Shown here: positions 1 through 6,395 of the stretch, piece after piece
Numbering within the stretch: the first letter of the stretch is position 1
Layout: each line of letters opens with the position of its first letter
Source: RGIG426 sp045600765
GTDB lineage: Bacteria; Bacillota; Clostridia; Oscillospirales; Acutalibacteraceae
Assembly: GCA_045600765.1 (NCBI GenBank)
Contig: JAZRYM010000001.1
Location: forward strand, 1 to 10,319
Reading direction: 5' to 3'
Length of the DNA stretch: 10,319 nt
The notes under the pieces: generated by a model
The model's input: the letters and a program-made list of their open reading frames with translations, nothing else
Told to the model about the DNA's origin: nothing
Database searches by the model: none
Translations under genes and position numbers: made by a program

Positions 1-9
1 CAAATAAAA

Positions 10-80
10 CACACCCCTTTAGGGGTTGCCCGAGAAAGTAATGCGAGTGGCGAACCTTTCGGAGCCCCTTTAGGGGTGTG
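10..80. repeat. Nested repeat unit: two CCCCTTTAGGGG copies enclosed by an 8-bp inverted repeat
   Basis: CACACCCC at 10-17 is the exact reverse complement of GGGGTGTG at 73-80. The 12-base palindrome CCCCTTTAGGGG occurs at 14-25 and 65-76. Between them an imperfect stem can form from CCGAGAAAG near 30-38 and CTTTCGG near 56-62. The unit could therefore fold as one long hairpin with internal loops on either strand. It may be a mobile intergenic repeat or a structured RNA; I recognise no named family. Confidence 0.45.
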
Positions 81-111
81 GCCTGTATTATGCCCTTCTA
101 GGGCTTATTCA

Positions 112-134
112 AGCCTCCGGCTTAGCCGGAGGTT
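112..134. repeat. Perfect 8-bp GC-rich hairpin, extendable
   Basis: CCTCCGGC (114-121) and GCCGGAGG (125-132) pair perfectly across a 3-base loop. A G-T wobble and an A-T pair extend the stem at the outside. No T-run follows on either strand, so it does not look like a simple intrinsic terminator. It could stabilise the 3' end of the arginine transcript. Confidence 0.5.
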
Positions 135-176
135 GTGACTTAGTTCGTGTTTTCCGCACCCACTCCCGGCATACCC

Positions 177-204
177 GTAGGGCAGGAGCGGGCGATTGCC
201 CTAC
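177..204. repeat. Inverted repeat GTAGGGCA / TGCCCTAC
   Basis: Eight perfect base pairs (177-184 with 197-204) enclose a 12-base GC-rich loop. It resembles palindromes scattered between genes in bacterial genomes, but I cannot assign it to a family. Confidence 0.45.
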
Positions 205-286
205 AAAATCACCCAAGGCGACATCTTAAAATTCGTCGGCGAAGCCGACTCCTTACGAACGCCCGGCCAAGCCACGGGATTTTTTC

Positions 287-1273
287 TTACGCCAGCGTCG
301 CCGCCATCACGGCTTTGATGGTGTGCATCCGGTTTTCCGCCTCGTCAAACACAATGGACTGCGGGCCCTCAAACACCTCGTCGGTGACCTCCATACAGGT
401 CAGCCCGAATTTGTCGTAAATCTGCTTGCCGACCGTCGTGTTGAGGTCGTGGAACGCGGGCAGGCAATGCATAAACCGGCATTGGTCGCCCGCCGCCGCC
501 ATCAGTTCCGCGGTCACGCGGTAGGGCGTGAGGTCGGCGATGCGCTTCTCCCACACCTCATCCGGCTCACCCATCGACACCCACACGTCGGTATAAATGA
601 CGTGCGCGCCTTTTACGGCATCGGTCGGATTTTCGTTAAATTCAAGCGTTGCGCCCGTTTCGGCGGCGATTTTTTCGCACTCCGCCACCAAATCCGCGTT
701 CGGGAAATACGCTTTCGGCGCGCAGGCGACGAAATGCATCCCCATTTTGGCGCAACCGACCATCAGCGAGTTGCCCATATTGTAGCGCGCATCGCCCATA
801 TAAACGAGTTTTTTGCCTTTGAGCGAGCCGAAATGCTCACGAATGGTGAGAAAATCCGCCAAAATCTGGGTCGGGTGAAATTCATTCGTCAGCCCGTTCC
901 ACACCGGCACACCGGCGTATTTTGCGAGGTCTTCCACAATCGTCTGTCCGAAGCCGCGGTATTCGATACCGTCAAACATCCGCCCGAGCACCCGCGCCGT
1001 ATCGGCAATCGACTCTTTTTTGCCGATTTGCGAGCCGGACGGGTCGAGGTAGGTCGGGTGCATTCCGAGGTCAATCGCCGCCACCTCAAACGCGCAACGG
1101 GTGCGGGTGCTGGTCTTTTCAAAAATCAGCGCCACGTTCTTCCCCTCGCACAGTTTATGCGGTTCGCCCGCTTTCTTTTTGGCTTTCAACTCCGCCGCCA
1201 AATCGAGCAATCCCTCAATTTCCGCGGGAGTGAAATCCAGCAATTTCAAAAACGATTTTCCTTGTAAATTCAT
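287..1273 (-). CDS. argF: Ornithine carbamoyltransferase (ArcB/ArgI-type sequence, anabolic by context)
   Basis: Transfers the carbamoyl group of carbamoyl phosphate to ornithine, giving citrulline; a cytosolic enzyme, usually trimeric. The 328-residue length is normal. The carbamoyl phosphate site STRTR is at residues 55-59, HPTQ at 133-136, the ornithine SMG loop in DVWVSMGE at 229-236, and the catalytic HCLP at 269-272. An AAGGAG six bases before the ATG supports the start. It is the last gene of the operon, 22 bases after argBD. The motif context (KTSTRTRCAFEVAA, HCLPAFHD, and an end resembling FDEAENRMHTIKAVM) is closer to the ArcB/E. coli ArgI branch than to the Bacillus ArgF branch. 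No arcA or arcC is nearby, so a biosynthetic role is the natural reading. The family call is secure; the subfamily is from memory of motifs. Confidence 0.96.
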   Translation of the reverse strand: MNLQGKSFLKLLDFTPAEIEGLLDLAAELKAKKKAGEPHKLCEGKNVALIFEKTSTRTRCAFEVAAIDLGMHPTYLDPSGSQIGKKESIADTARVLGRMFDGIEYRGFGQTIVEDLAKYAGVPVWNGLTNEFHPTQILADFLTIREHFGSLKGKKLVYMGDARYNMGNSLMVGCAKMGMHFVACAPKAYFPNADLVAECEKIAAETGATLEFNENPTDAVKGAHVIYTDVWVSMGEPDEVWEKRIADLTPYRVTAELMAAAGDQCRFMHCLPAFHDLNTTVGKQIYDKFGLTCMEVTDEVFEGPQSIVFDEAENRMHTIKAVMAATLA

Positions 1274-1295
1274 TGGTTTCTCCTTGTTTTGCGGG

Positions 1296-3326
1296 TTATT
1301 CGGCGCACGCTTCTTTGATAACCGTCACCGCGTATTCAAGCGCTTTCATCGGAATGTTGAGCGCGGGCAGCAACCGCACCTTGTCTTTCGCCGTCAGGCA
1401 CAGCACGCCTTTTTCGATGCAGGCGGCAACCACGTCGGCGGCGGGTTTGGTCGTTTTAAGACCTATCATAAGCCCGAGACCGGTCACTTCTTCAATGCCG
1501 TCCGCGCCCGTAAACGCGTCAAAGAGGAATTTGCTCTTTTCCTGCACGGCGGCGAGGAAGTCCTCATCCAACCGGTCAAGCACCGAAATCGCGGCGGCAC
1601 AGCAAACGGGGTTGCCGCCGAAGGTCGAGCCGTGGTCACCGAAACCGAGCACATCCCCCACCTTTTCGCTCATCAGGGTCGCGCCGAGCGGAAGCCCGCC
1701 TGCAAGCCCTTTGGCGGTGGTGACGATGTCGGGTTTGATGCCGTAATTCATATACGAATACAGCGCGCCGGTACGGCCGTTGCCGGTCTGCACCTCGTCG
1801 GCGATAAGCAAAACATCGTGTTGTTCGGCGTACTCCGCCACCTCGTTGACAAAGGATTTTTTCAGCGTGTTGACACCGCCCTCGCCCTGCACACATTCCA
1901 CCATAATGGCGGCAATTTTGTGTTTTGCGCCGAGCGCTTCCAGTTCAAAAATGTTTTCCGCATCGACACTCGCAAAGCCGGGAGTCAGCGGGTTAAACAG
2001 TTCGTGGAACTTGTCTTGTCCGGTGGCGGCAAGGGTCGTGAGTGTCCGCCCGTGGAAACTGTTGCGCAAGGTGACAATCGTATAGCAATCGTCGCCCTTT
2101 TTCTCGGCGGCATATTTGCGCGCCACTTTAATGGCACACTCATTCGCCTCCGCGCCCGAGTTGCAGAAAAACACCTTGCTCATCTCGGTTTTCTCGCACA
2201 GTTTTTCCGCGAGCCGCGCGCACGGCTCGGTATAGTAGAGGTTGGAAGCGTGTTGCAACTTGCCCGCCTGCTCGGAAACGGCGGTTTTCCACTCCTCATC
2301 GGCAAAGCCGAACGAGGTCACGCCGATACCCGAGCCCATATCCACGTATTCTTTGCCGTTTTCGTCGTAGACATACGAGCCTTTGCCGTGCGACAGCACC
2401 ACCGGGAACCGATGGTAGGTGTGCGCCACGTATTTTTCGTCTTTTTCTTTGATGTTCAAATCTCTGGATTTTGTGACCATCGTTCCGGCACCTTCATTCG
2501 TCAAAAGTTCCATTAAAATCGAGTGGGGTACGCGCCCGTCCATTACGACCACGTTTTTGACCCCGTGTTTCAGCGCGTCAATACAGCAGTTGACTTTCGG
2601 AATCATTCCGCCGGAAATCACGCCCTCACGATAGAGGTTTTCCGCTTCGCTGATGCTGATTTCGGGAATGAGGGTGGACGGGTCGTCCTTGTCCCGCAAA
2701 ATCCCCGCGATGTCGGTCATCATAATGAGCCGCTCCGCTTTGAGCGCACCGGCGAGGTACGCGGCGGCGGTGTCGCCGTTGATGTTGTAGGTGTTGCCCT
2801 GCGCATCGCACCCGATGGTGGAAACGACGGGGATATACCCTTTTTCAATCAAATCGGTCACCGGCGCGATATGGATATTCGTAATCTCGCCGACGTAGCC
2901 GAGTTTTTCCTCTTTCACGGTGGCTTCAATGAGCCGTCCGTCCATACCGGAAATGCCCATCGCTTTGCCGCCGTTCATTTCCAGCAGGTTGACAAGCGAT
3001 TTATTCACCTTACCGGCAAGCACCATTTGGGCGATTTCCACCGTCTCCTTGTCCGAGACGCGCATTCCGTCCACAAACTCGCTTTTCTTGCCGAGCTTTT
3101 GCATCAGTTCGCTGATTTCCGGCCCGCCGCCGTGAACGAGAACCACTTTCACGCCGATGGTCCAAAGGAGCACAATGTCCTCCATCACCTGCTGTTTCAG
3201 CTCGTCGTTAATCATGGCGTTGCCGCCGTATTTGATGACGACCACTTTGCCCACATACCGTTTGATGTACGGCAGCGATTGGGTCAACACCTGCGCCCGC
3301 TGCGCGTTGGAAAACAAGTCTTGCAT
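1296..3326 (-). CDS. argBD: Fused acetylglutamate kinase - acetylornithine aminotransferase (ArgB-ArgD)
   Basis: One open frame of 676 codons carries two complete enzymes. Residues 1-289 are N-acetylglutamate kinase: IKYGGNAM (31-38), HGGGPEI (65-71), NINGD (181-185), SGGM (238-241) and Lys244. The N-terminal helix before the kinase core and the HSILMELLTNEGAGTM end are features of arginine-inhibited hexameric kinases. Residues from about 290 to 676 are a PLP aminotransferase of the ArgD type: CNSGAEANE (388-396), SFHGR (423-427), DEVQTGNGRTG (510-520), PLP lysine 539 in TTAKG, and STFGGNP (567-573). The linker is almost absent. These catalyse steps two and four of the N-acetylated route; ArgC performs step three. 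An ATG at 3335 is also possible, but AAGGAG abuts it directly and lies nine bases before the ATG at 3326, which I prefer. The gene starts 18 bases after the argJ stop. Confidence 0.95.
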   Translation of the reverse strand: MQDLFSNAQRAQVLTQSLPYIKRYVGKVVVIKYGGNAMINDELKQQVMEDIVLLWTIGVKVVLVHGGGPEISELMQKLGKKSEFVDGMRVSDKETVEIAQMVLAGKVNKSLVNLLEMNGGKAMGISGMDGRLIEATVKEEKLGYVGEITNIHIAPVTDLIEKGYIPVVSTIGCDAQGNTYNINGDTAAAYLAGALKAERLIMMTDIAGILRDKDDPSTLIPEISISEAENLYREGVISGGMIPKVNCCIDALKHGVKNVVVMDGRVPHSILMELLTNEGAGTMVTKSRDLNIKEKDEKYVAHTYHRFPVVLSHGKGSYVYDENGKEYVDMGSGIGVTSFGFADEEWKTAVSEQAGKLQHASNLYYTEPCARLAEKLCEKTEMSKVFFCNSGAEANECAIKVARKYAAEKKGDDCYTIVTLRNSFHGRTLTTLAATGQDKFHELFNPLTPGFASVDAENIFELEALGAKHKIAAIMVECVQGEGGVNTLKKSFVNEVAEYAEQHDVLLIADEVQTGNGRTGALYSYMNYGIKPDIVTTAKGLAGGLPLGATLMSEKVGDVLGFGDHGSTFGGNPVCCAAAISVLDRLDEDFLAAVQEKSKFLFDAFTGADGIEEVTGLGLMIGLKTTKPAADVVAACIEKGVLCLTAKDKVRLLPALNIPMKALEYAVTVIKEACAE

Positions 3327-3344
3327 CGTCAGCATCTCCTTTCC

Positions 3345-4559
3345 TTACGTTCTGTAATCGCCGTTGATTTTCACGTAATCGTACGTGAGGTCACAACCCC
3401 ACGCGGTCGCGGTCTCGTCACCGTCGTTGAGAGCGACCGCAATCGTAATCTCTTTTTCGAGCAAAATCTCTTTTGCTTTCTCCTCCGAAAACGGCACACC
3501 CGCGCCGTTTTCGCACACCGCAATGGTGCCTTTCGGGCTTTCAAACGCCACGTCGATTTTGGTCACGTCCACGTCCGCGCCGCTGTACCCAATCGCGCAC
3601 AGCACACGTCCCCAGTTCGCGTCCGCGCCGAACATCGCCGCTTTCAGCAGGCTCGAACACACCACGCTTTTCGCCACCGTTTTGGCGATTTGCTCCGTTT
3701 TGCCGCCCGTCACGACACATTCAAGCCGCTTGGTCGCGCCCTCGCCGTCACCGGCGATGCTCTGGCAAAGGTACACCGTCACCGTGTTGAGCGCTTTCAT
3801 AAATTCGTCAAACTCCGCGCCCTCGGCAACGATTTCCGCGTTGCCCGCCATACCGTTGGCAAGCACCGTCACCATATCGTTCGTGGAGGTGTCGCCGTCC
3901 ACCGACAGCATATTAAAGGTGTTCGCCACGTCCGCCGACAGCGCTTTTTGAAGCATCGCGGCGGAAATCGCCACGTCGGTGGTGATAAAGACGAGCATGG
4001 TCGCCATATTCGGGTGAATCATCCCGCTGCCTTTGGCGATACCGCCGATGCGGCAAGTCTTGCCGCCGACGGTAAACTCCACCGCAATTTCCTTTTTCAC
4101 CGTGTCGGTGGTCATAATACCCTGCGCCGCGTCGTCGCTTCCCTCTTTCGTCAGAAGCGCGGCGAGCGCCGGAATGGCGGGTGCAATCGGGTTAAGCGAC
4201 AGCGGTTGCCCAATCACGCCGGTGGAAGCCACCACCACGTCCGTCGCCGCAACGCCGGTCGCCTCGGCAGTCAGTTCGCACATTTTCTCGGCAATTTCCA
4301 CCCCGTTCGCGTTGCAGGTGTTGGCGTTGCCGCTGTTGCAAATGACCGCTTGTGCCGTGCCGTTTGCGAGGTGCGCTTTGGTGACAAGAAGCGGCGCACC
4401 CTTAACCAAGTTTTGCGTATACACCGCCGCGGCGGTGGCTTGTTTTTCGGAAAAAATCAGCGATAAATCGCGTTTGGCGGTGTTCTTGCGGATGCCGCAA
4501 TGAATACCGCTCGCCATAAATCCCTGCGCGGCGCAAACGCCGCCCTCAATCTGTTTCAT
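3345..4559 (-). CDS. argJ: Glutamate N-acetyltransferase / amino-acid acetyltransferase (ornithine acetyltransferase)
   Basis: Moves the acetyl group from N-acetylornithine to glutamate, releasing ornithine and regenerating N-acetylglutamate, which makes the pathway cyclic. The 404 residues match the family. ArgJ cuts itself into alpha and beta chains between Ala and Thr, and the new N-terminal Thr is the nucleophile. The motif KGSGMIHPNMATML is present, so the predicted cut is Ala186-Thr187. The C-terminus ends in the typical NGDYRT. The ribosome binding site GGAGG lies inside the last codons of argC, seven bases before the ATG, and the gap to the argC stop is three bases, so translation is probably coupled. 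Many ArgJ proteins also use acetyl-CoA to prime the pathway. No separate acetylglutamate synthase is visible here, but whether this one is bifunctional cannot be read from sequence. Confidence 0.97.
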   Translation of the reverse strand: MKQIEGGVCAAQGFMASGIHCGIRKNTAKRDLSLIFSEKQATAAAVYTQNLVKGAPLLVTKAHLANGTAQAVICNSGNANTCNANGVEIAEKMCELTAEATGVAATDVVVASTGVIGQPLSLNPIAPAIPALAALLTKEGSDDAAQGIMTTDTVKKEIAVEFTVGGKTCRIGGIAKGSGMIHPNMATMLVFITTDVAISAAMLQKALSADVANTFNMLSVDGDTSTNDMVTVLANGMAGNAEIVAEGAEFDEFMKALNTVTVYLCQSIAGDGEGATKRLECVVTGGKTEQIAKTVAKSVVCSSLLKAAMFGADANWGRVLCAIGYSGADVDVTKIDVAFESPKGTIAVCENGAGVPFSEEKAKEILLEKEITIAVALNDGDETATAWGCDLTYDYVKINGDYRT

Positions 4560-4562
4560 ACG

Positions 4563-5489
4563 TTATCCTCCGATGCAAAGCCCGGTCGTCTCATCGAGTC
4601 CGAGCACAAGGTTCATATTCTGAATAGCGGCGCCCGACGCGCCTTTGCCCAAGTTGTCAAAACGGGAAACGAGCGTCACGCGCTCGTCGTTGCCGAACAC
4701 GGCAATTTGCATATCGTCTCGCCCGGCAAACGCACCGGCGGACAAAAACCCGTTTTCGTCCGCGTTTTCGACAAATTTCACCACGTCGCCGCGGTAGTAG
4801 TCGGCATAGCACGCTTTCACGTCCGCCGCCGTGCCGTTCAACTGTTCTTTGAACAGCGTCACCACCACTTCCATCCCCGCGTAGTAGGACGACACAACGG
4901 GCGAAAAGGCGGGTGCCACCGACAGCCCGCACACGTTGGCCATTTCGGGCAAGTGCTTGTGGCTTTGCGACAACCCGTAGGTGCGCGGCGCCAAAAGCGC
5001 GGCGGCGTTTTCGCCCTCATAGTCGGCAATCATCTTCTTGCCGCCGCCCGAATAGCCGGTCAGCGAAAAGCAGGAAAGCATTGGGTCCGCGGGAAGCAGA
5101 CCCCGCTCGCGCAGCGGCGCCACCAGCGCGATAAACCCGCTCGCGTGGCAACCGGGGTTGGCAATGCGCTTAGACGTTTTGATTTTCTCGCGCAAACCGC
5201 CGATTTCGGGAAACCCGTAGGCAAACGCCTCATTCACGCGGTGCGCCGTCGAGGTGTCAATCAGCACCGTGTCGGGATTTTCGCAAAGCGCCACCGCTTC
5301 CACCGCCGCCGCATCCGGCAGGCAGAGGAACGCCACGTCCGCCGCTTCCAGCGCGGCTTTGCGCGCACTCGCATCCTTGCGCAAATCGTCCGACAGCGTG
5401 ATGAGTTCCACATCGGCACGGTTACCGAGCCGCTCATATATACGAAGACCGGTCGTCCCCGCTTTTCCGTCGATAAACACTTTGGTCAT
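4563..5489 (-). CDS. argC: N-acetyl-gamma-glutamyl-phosphate reductase, short (type 2) form
   Basis: NADPH-dependent reduction of N-acetylglutamyl phosphate to N-acetylglutamate semialdehyde, step three of the pathway. The protein begins MTKVFIDGKAGTTGL, a Rossmann start typical of the roughly 310-residue type 2 ArgC rather than the roughly 340-residue type 1 of E. coli and Bacillus. The catalytic cysteine is Cys114 in NPGCHASGF. The length from the chosen start is 308 residues. The frame is open further upstream to a GTG at 5534, but that codon lies at the predicted transcription start and has no ribosome binding site. The ATG at 5489 has AAGGAG eight bases upstream and gives the family N-terminus. 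It is the first gene of the arginine operon, directly behind the promoter and the putative ArgR sites. Confidence 0.95.
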   Translation of the reverse strand: MTKVFIDGKAGTTGLRIYERLGNRADVELITLSDDLRKDASARKAALEAADVAFLCLPDAAAVEAVALCENPDTVLIDTSTAHRVNEAFAYGFPEIGGLREKIKTSKRIANPGCHASGFIALVAPLRERGLLPADPMLSCFSLTGYSGGGKKMIADYEGENAAALLAPRTYGLSQSHKHLPEMANVCGLSVAPAFSPVVSSYYAGMEVVVTLFKEQLNGTAADVKACYADYYRGDVVKFVENADENGFLSAGAFAGRDDMQIAVFGNDERVTLVSRFDNLGKGASGAAIQNMNLVLGLDETTGLCIGG

Positions 5490-5498
5490 AGGTTGCTC

Positions 5499-5533
5499 TC
5501 CTTGTTTATGCATAAACGCGGAATATTTATGCA
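5499..5533 (-). promoter_or_regulatory. Putative tandem ARG boxes (ArgR operator) at the argC start
   Basis: Box 1 (5520-5533) reads TGCATAAATATTCC on the minus strand and matches 12 of 14 positions of the ArgR core TGAATwwwwATTCA. Box 2 (5499-5512) begins with the same TGCATAAA but its right half is poor (9 of 14). The two half-sites start exactly 21 bp apart, which equals two 18-bp boxes separated by 3 bp, the known geometry for the ArgR hexamer. GTTTATGCATAAAC at 5504-5517 is a perfect 14-bp palindrome. Box 1 covers the predicted transcription start and box 2 reaches the argC ribosome binding site, so occupancy should repress. Confidence 0.65.
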
Positions 5534-5536
5534 CTA

Positions 5537-5564
5537 ATTATACTATAAAATAGAAGAATGTCAA
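5537..5564 (-). promoter_or_regulatory. Sigma-A promoter of the arginine operon
   Basis: TTGACA (5564-5559) and TATAAT (5542-5537) both match consensus, with a 16-base spacer rich in A and T. Transcription should begin near 5530, leaving an untranslated leader of about 40 bases. A promoter this strong suits a repressor-controlled operon. Confidence 0.85.
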
Positions 5565-5603
5565 GCATTTTCACGAAAATATACTGTATATATGCACAAA
5601 TTC

Positions 5604-5633
5604 CGTCTTTTTGTGCCCTTGCACAAAAAGACG
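5604..5633. repeat. Perfect 13-bp inverted repeat overlapping the transporter terminator
   Basis: Bases 5604-5616 pair without mismatch with 5621-5633 across a CCTT loop. Four bases (5630-5633) are shared with the terminator stem, and its arms contain the terminator's T-run, so in read-through RNA the two hairpins compete at their border. It may be a second barrier against read-through into argC, or a cruciform-prone spacer. No strong T-run follows it on the minus strand. Confidence 0.6.
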
Positions 5634-5661
5634 ACCGAAGAAAACATCCTCTTCGGTCGTC
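5625..5661 (-). terminator. Intrinsic terminator of the amino acid transporter operon
   Basis: A 12-bp stem (5650-5661 with 5630-5641, core ACGACCGAAG/CTTCGGTCGT) has an 8-base loop and is followed on the minus strand by TTTTT at 5629-5625. It starts six bases after the stop codon of the ATPase gene and separates the importer from the arginine operon. Confidence 0.88.
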
Positions 5662-5666
5662 GTTCT

Positions 5667-6395
5667 TTACAACACTTTGGATAAAAATTCAATGGAGCGC
5701 GGATGTTGCGGATGAGCAAAAAAGGTCACCGGATTGGCTTCCTCCACGATGTGCCCGTCGTCCATAAAGAGGATGCGGGTGCCCACCTCGCGGGCAAAAC
5801 CCATTTCGTGGGTGACAACCACCATCGTCATCCCCTCGTGCGCCAGTTCTTTCATCACGTCCAGCACCTCGCCCACCATTTCGGGGTCAAGAGCGGAGGT
5901 CGGTTCGTCAAACAGCATCAGTTTCGGCTTCATCGCGAGCGCACGCACAATGGCGATACGCTGTTTTTGCCCGCCGGACAACTGTGCCGGATAGGCGTCG
6001 ATTTTATCGAGCAGCCCGACCCGTTCCAAGAGGCGTTCCGCTTCCGCGTCCGCTTCTTCGGCGGTCATCAGCCCCGTTTGCACCGGCGCCAGAGTAATAT
6101 TTTTGCGAATAGTCAAATTGGCAAAGAGGTTAAAGTGCTGAAACACCATCCCCATTTGCCGCCGCACGAGGTTGAGGTTTACGCCGGGCGCGGTAATGGT
6201 TGTCCCGTCAAACGTAATCTCGCCGGAATCGGGGATTTCCATCATATTCAGGCACCGCAAAAGAGTGGATTTTCCCGAGCCGGACGGCCCGATGACCACC
6301 ACTTTTTCGCCGGGTTTGATATCCACGCTCAAATCGTCCAAAATCACCAAATCACCAAACGACTTAGAAAGATGTTTAACGCTTATCACCGGCAC
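5667..6395 (-). CDS. Polar amino acid ABC transporter ATP-binding protein (GlnQ/HisP family)
   Basis: Cytoplasmic ATPase that powers the importer encoded with the two upstream genes. In 242 residues it shows Walker A GPSGSGKST (36-44), Q-loop Gln86, signature LSGGQ (139-143), Walker B LMLFDEP (159-165) and switch His196 in VVTHEM, in the normal order and spacing. It overlaps the permease gene by 20 bases. The start is a GTG at 6395 with AAGGAGG only four bases upstream. A second GTG at 6389, ten bases from that site, would give the commoner family start ISVKHLSKSFG, so the true start could be two codons shorter. The substrate is not determined by this subunit. Next to an arginine operon, arginine or another basic amino acid is plausible but unproven. 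Confidence 0.95.
   Translation of the reverse strand: MPVISVKHLSKSFGDLVILDDLSVDIKPGEKVVVIGPSGSGKSTLLRCLNMMEIPDSGEITFDGTTITAPGVNLNLVRRQMGMVFQHFNLFANLTIRKNITLAPVQTGLMTAEEADAEAERLLERVGLLDKIDAYPAQLSGGQKQRIAIVRALAMKPKLMLFDEPTSALDPEMVGEVLDVMKELAHEGMTMVVVTHEMGFAREVGTRILFMDDGHIVEEANPVTFFAHPQHPRSIEFLSKVL

Larger units (their letters stand above)
1..286. repeat. Gene-free region packed with short palindromes downstream of argF
   Basis: This stretch follows the argF stop codon and shows no credible gene. It holds at least six dyads: CCCCTTTAGGGG at 14-25 and again at 65-76, GCCCT/AGGGC at 92-104, CCTCCGGC/GCCGGAGG at 114-132, GTAGGGCA/TGCCCTAC at 177-204, and GTCGGC/GCCGAC at 235-249. The density is much higher than in the other spacers here. 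Repeated intergenic palindromes of the REP type, or a small non-autonomous element, are the likeliest explanations, but one window cannot show genome-wide copies. No dyad carries a convincing run of T on the minus strand, so I cannot assign an argF terminator with confidence. The best candidate is ACCCC/GGGGT at 13-26, followed on the minus strand by GTGTTTTATTTG. Confidence 0.6.

Noticed and set aside
262..286. Short CCCG/CGGG hairpin followed by TTTTTT on the plus strand as a terminator
   Set aside because: The stem has only four pairs and the T-run is on the plus strand, while the gene that needs a terminator is on the minus strand.
1..286. CRISPR array
   Set aside because: The repeats are different short palindromes, not identical units of 24-37 bases with regular spacers, and no cas gene is present.
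147..419. Plus-strand open frame of 90 codons across the palindrome region into argF
   Set aside because: It has no ribosome binding site and no recognisable domain, runs through inverted repeats, and overlaps the conserved C-terminus of ArgF.
1101..4466. Long plus-strand open frames opposite the arginine genes (for example 1101-2516 and 2523-4466)
   Set aside because: They lie antisense to genes with complete catalytic motifs, encode His/Arg-rich low-information protein and lack ribosome binding sites. They are by-products of GC-rich codon use.
5490..5534. N-terminal extension of ArgC from the upstream GTG
   Set aside because: The extension is the translated operator and leader. The GTG sits at the predicted transcription start, and the ATG at 5489 has a good ribosome binding site and the family N-terminus.
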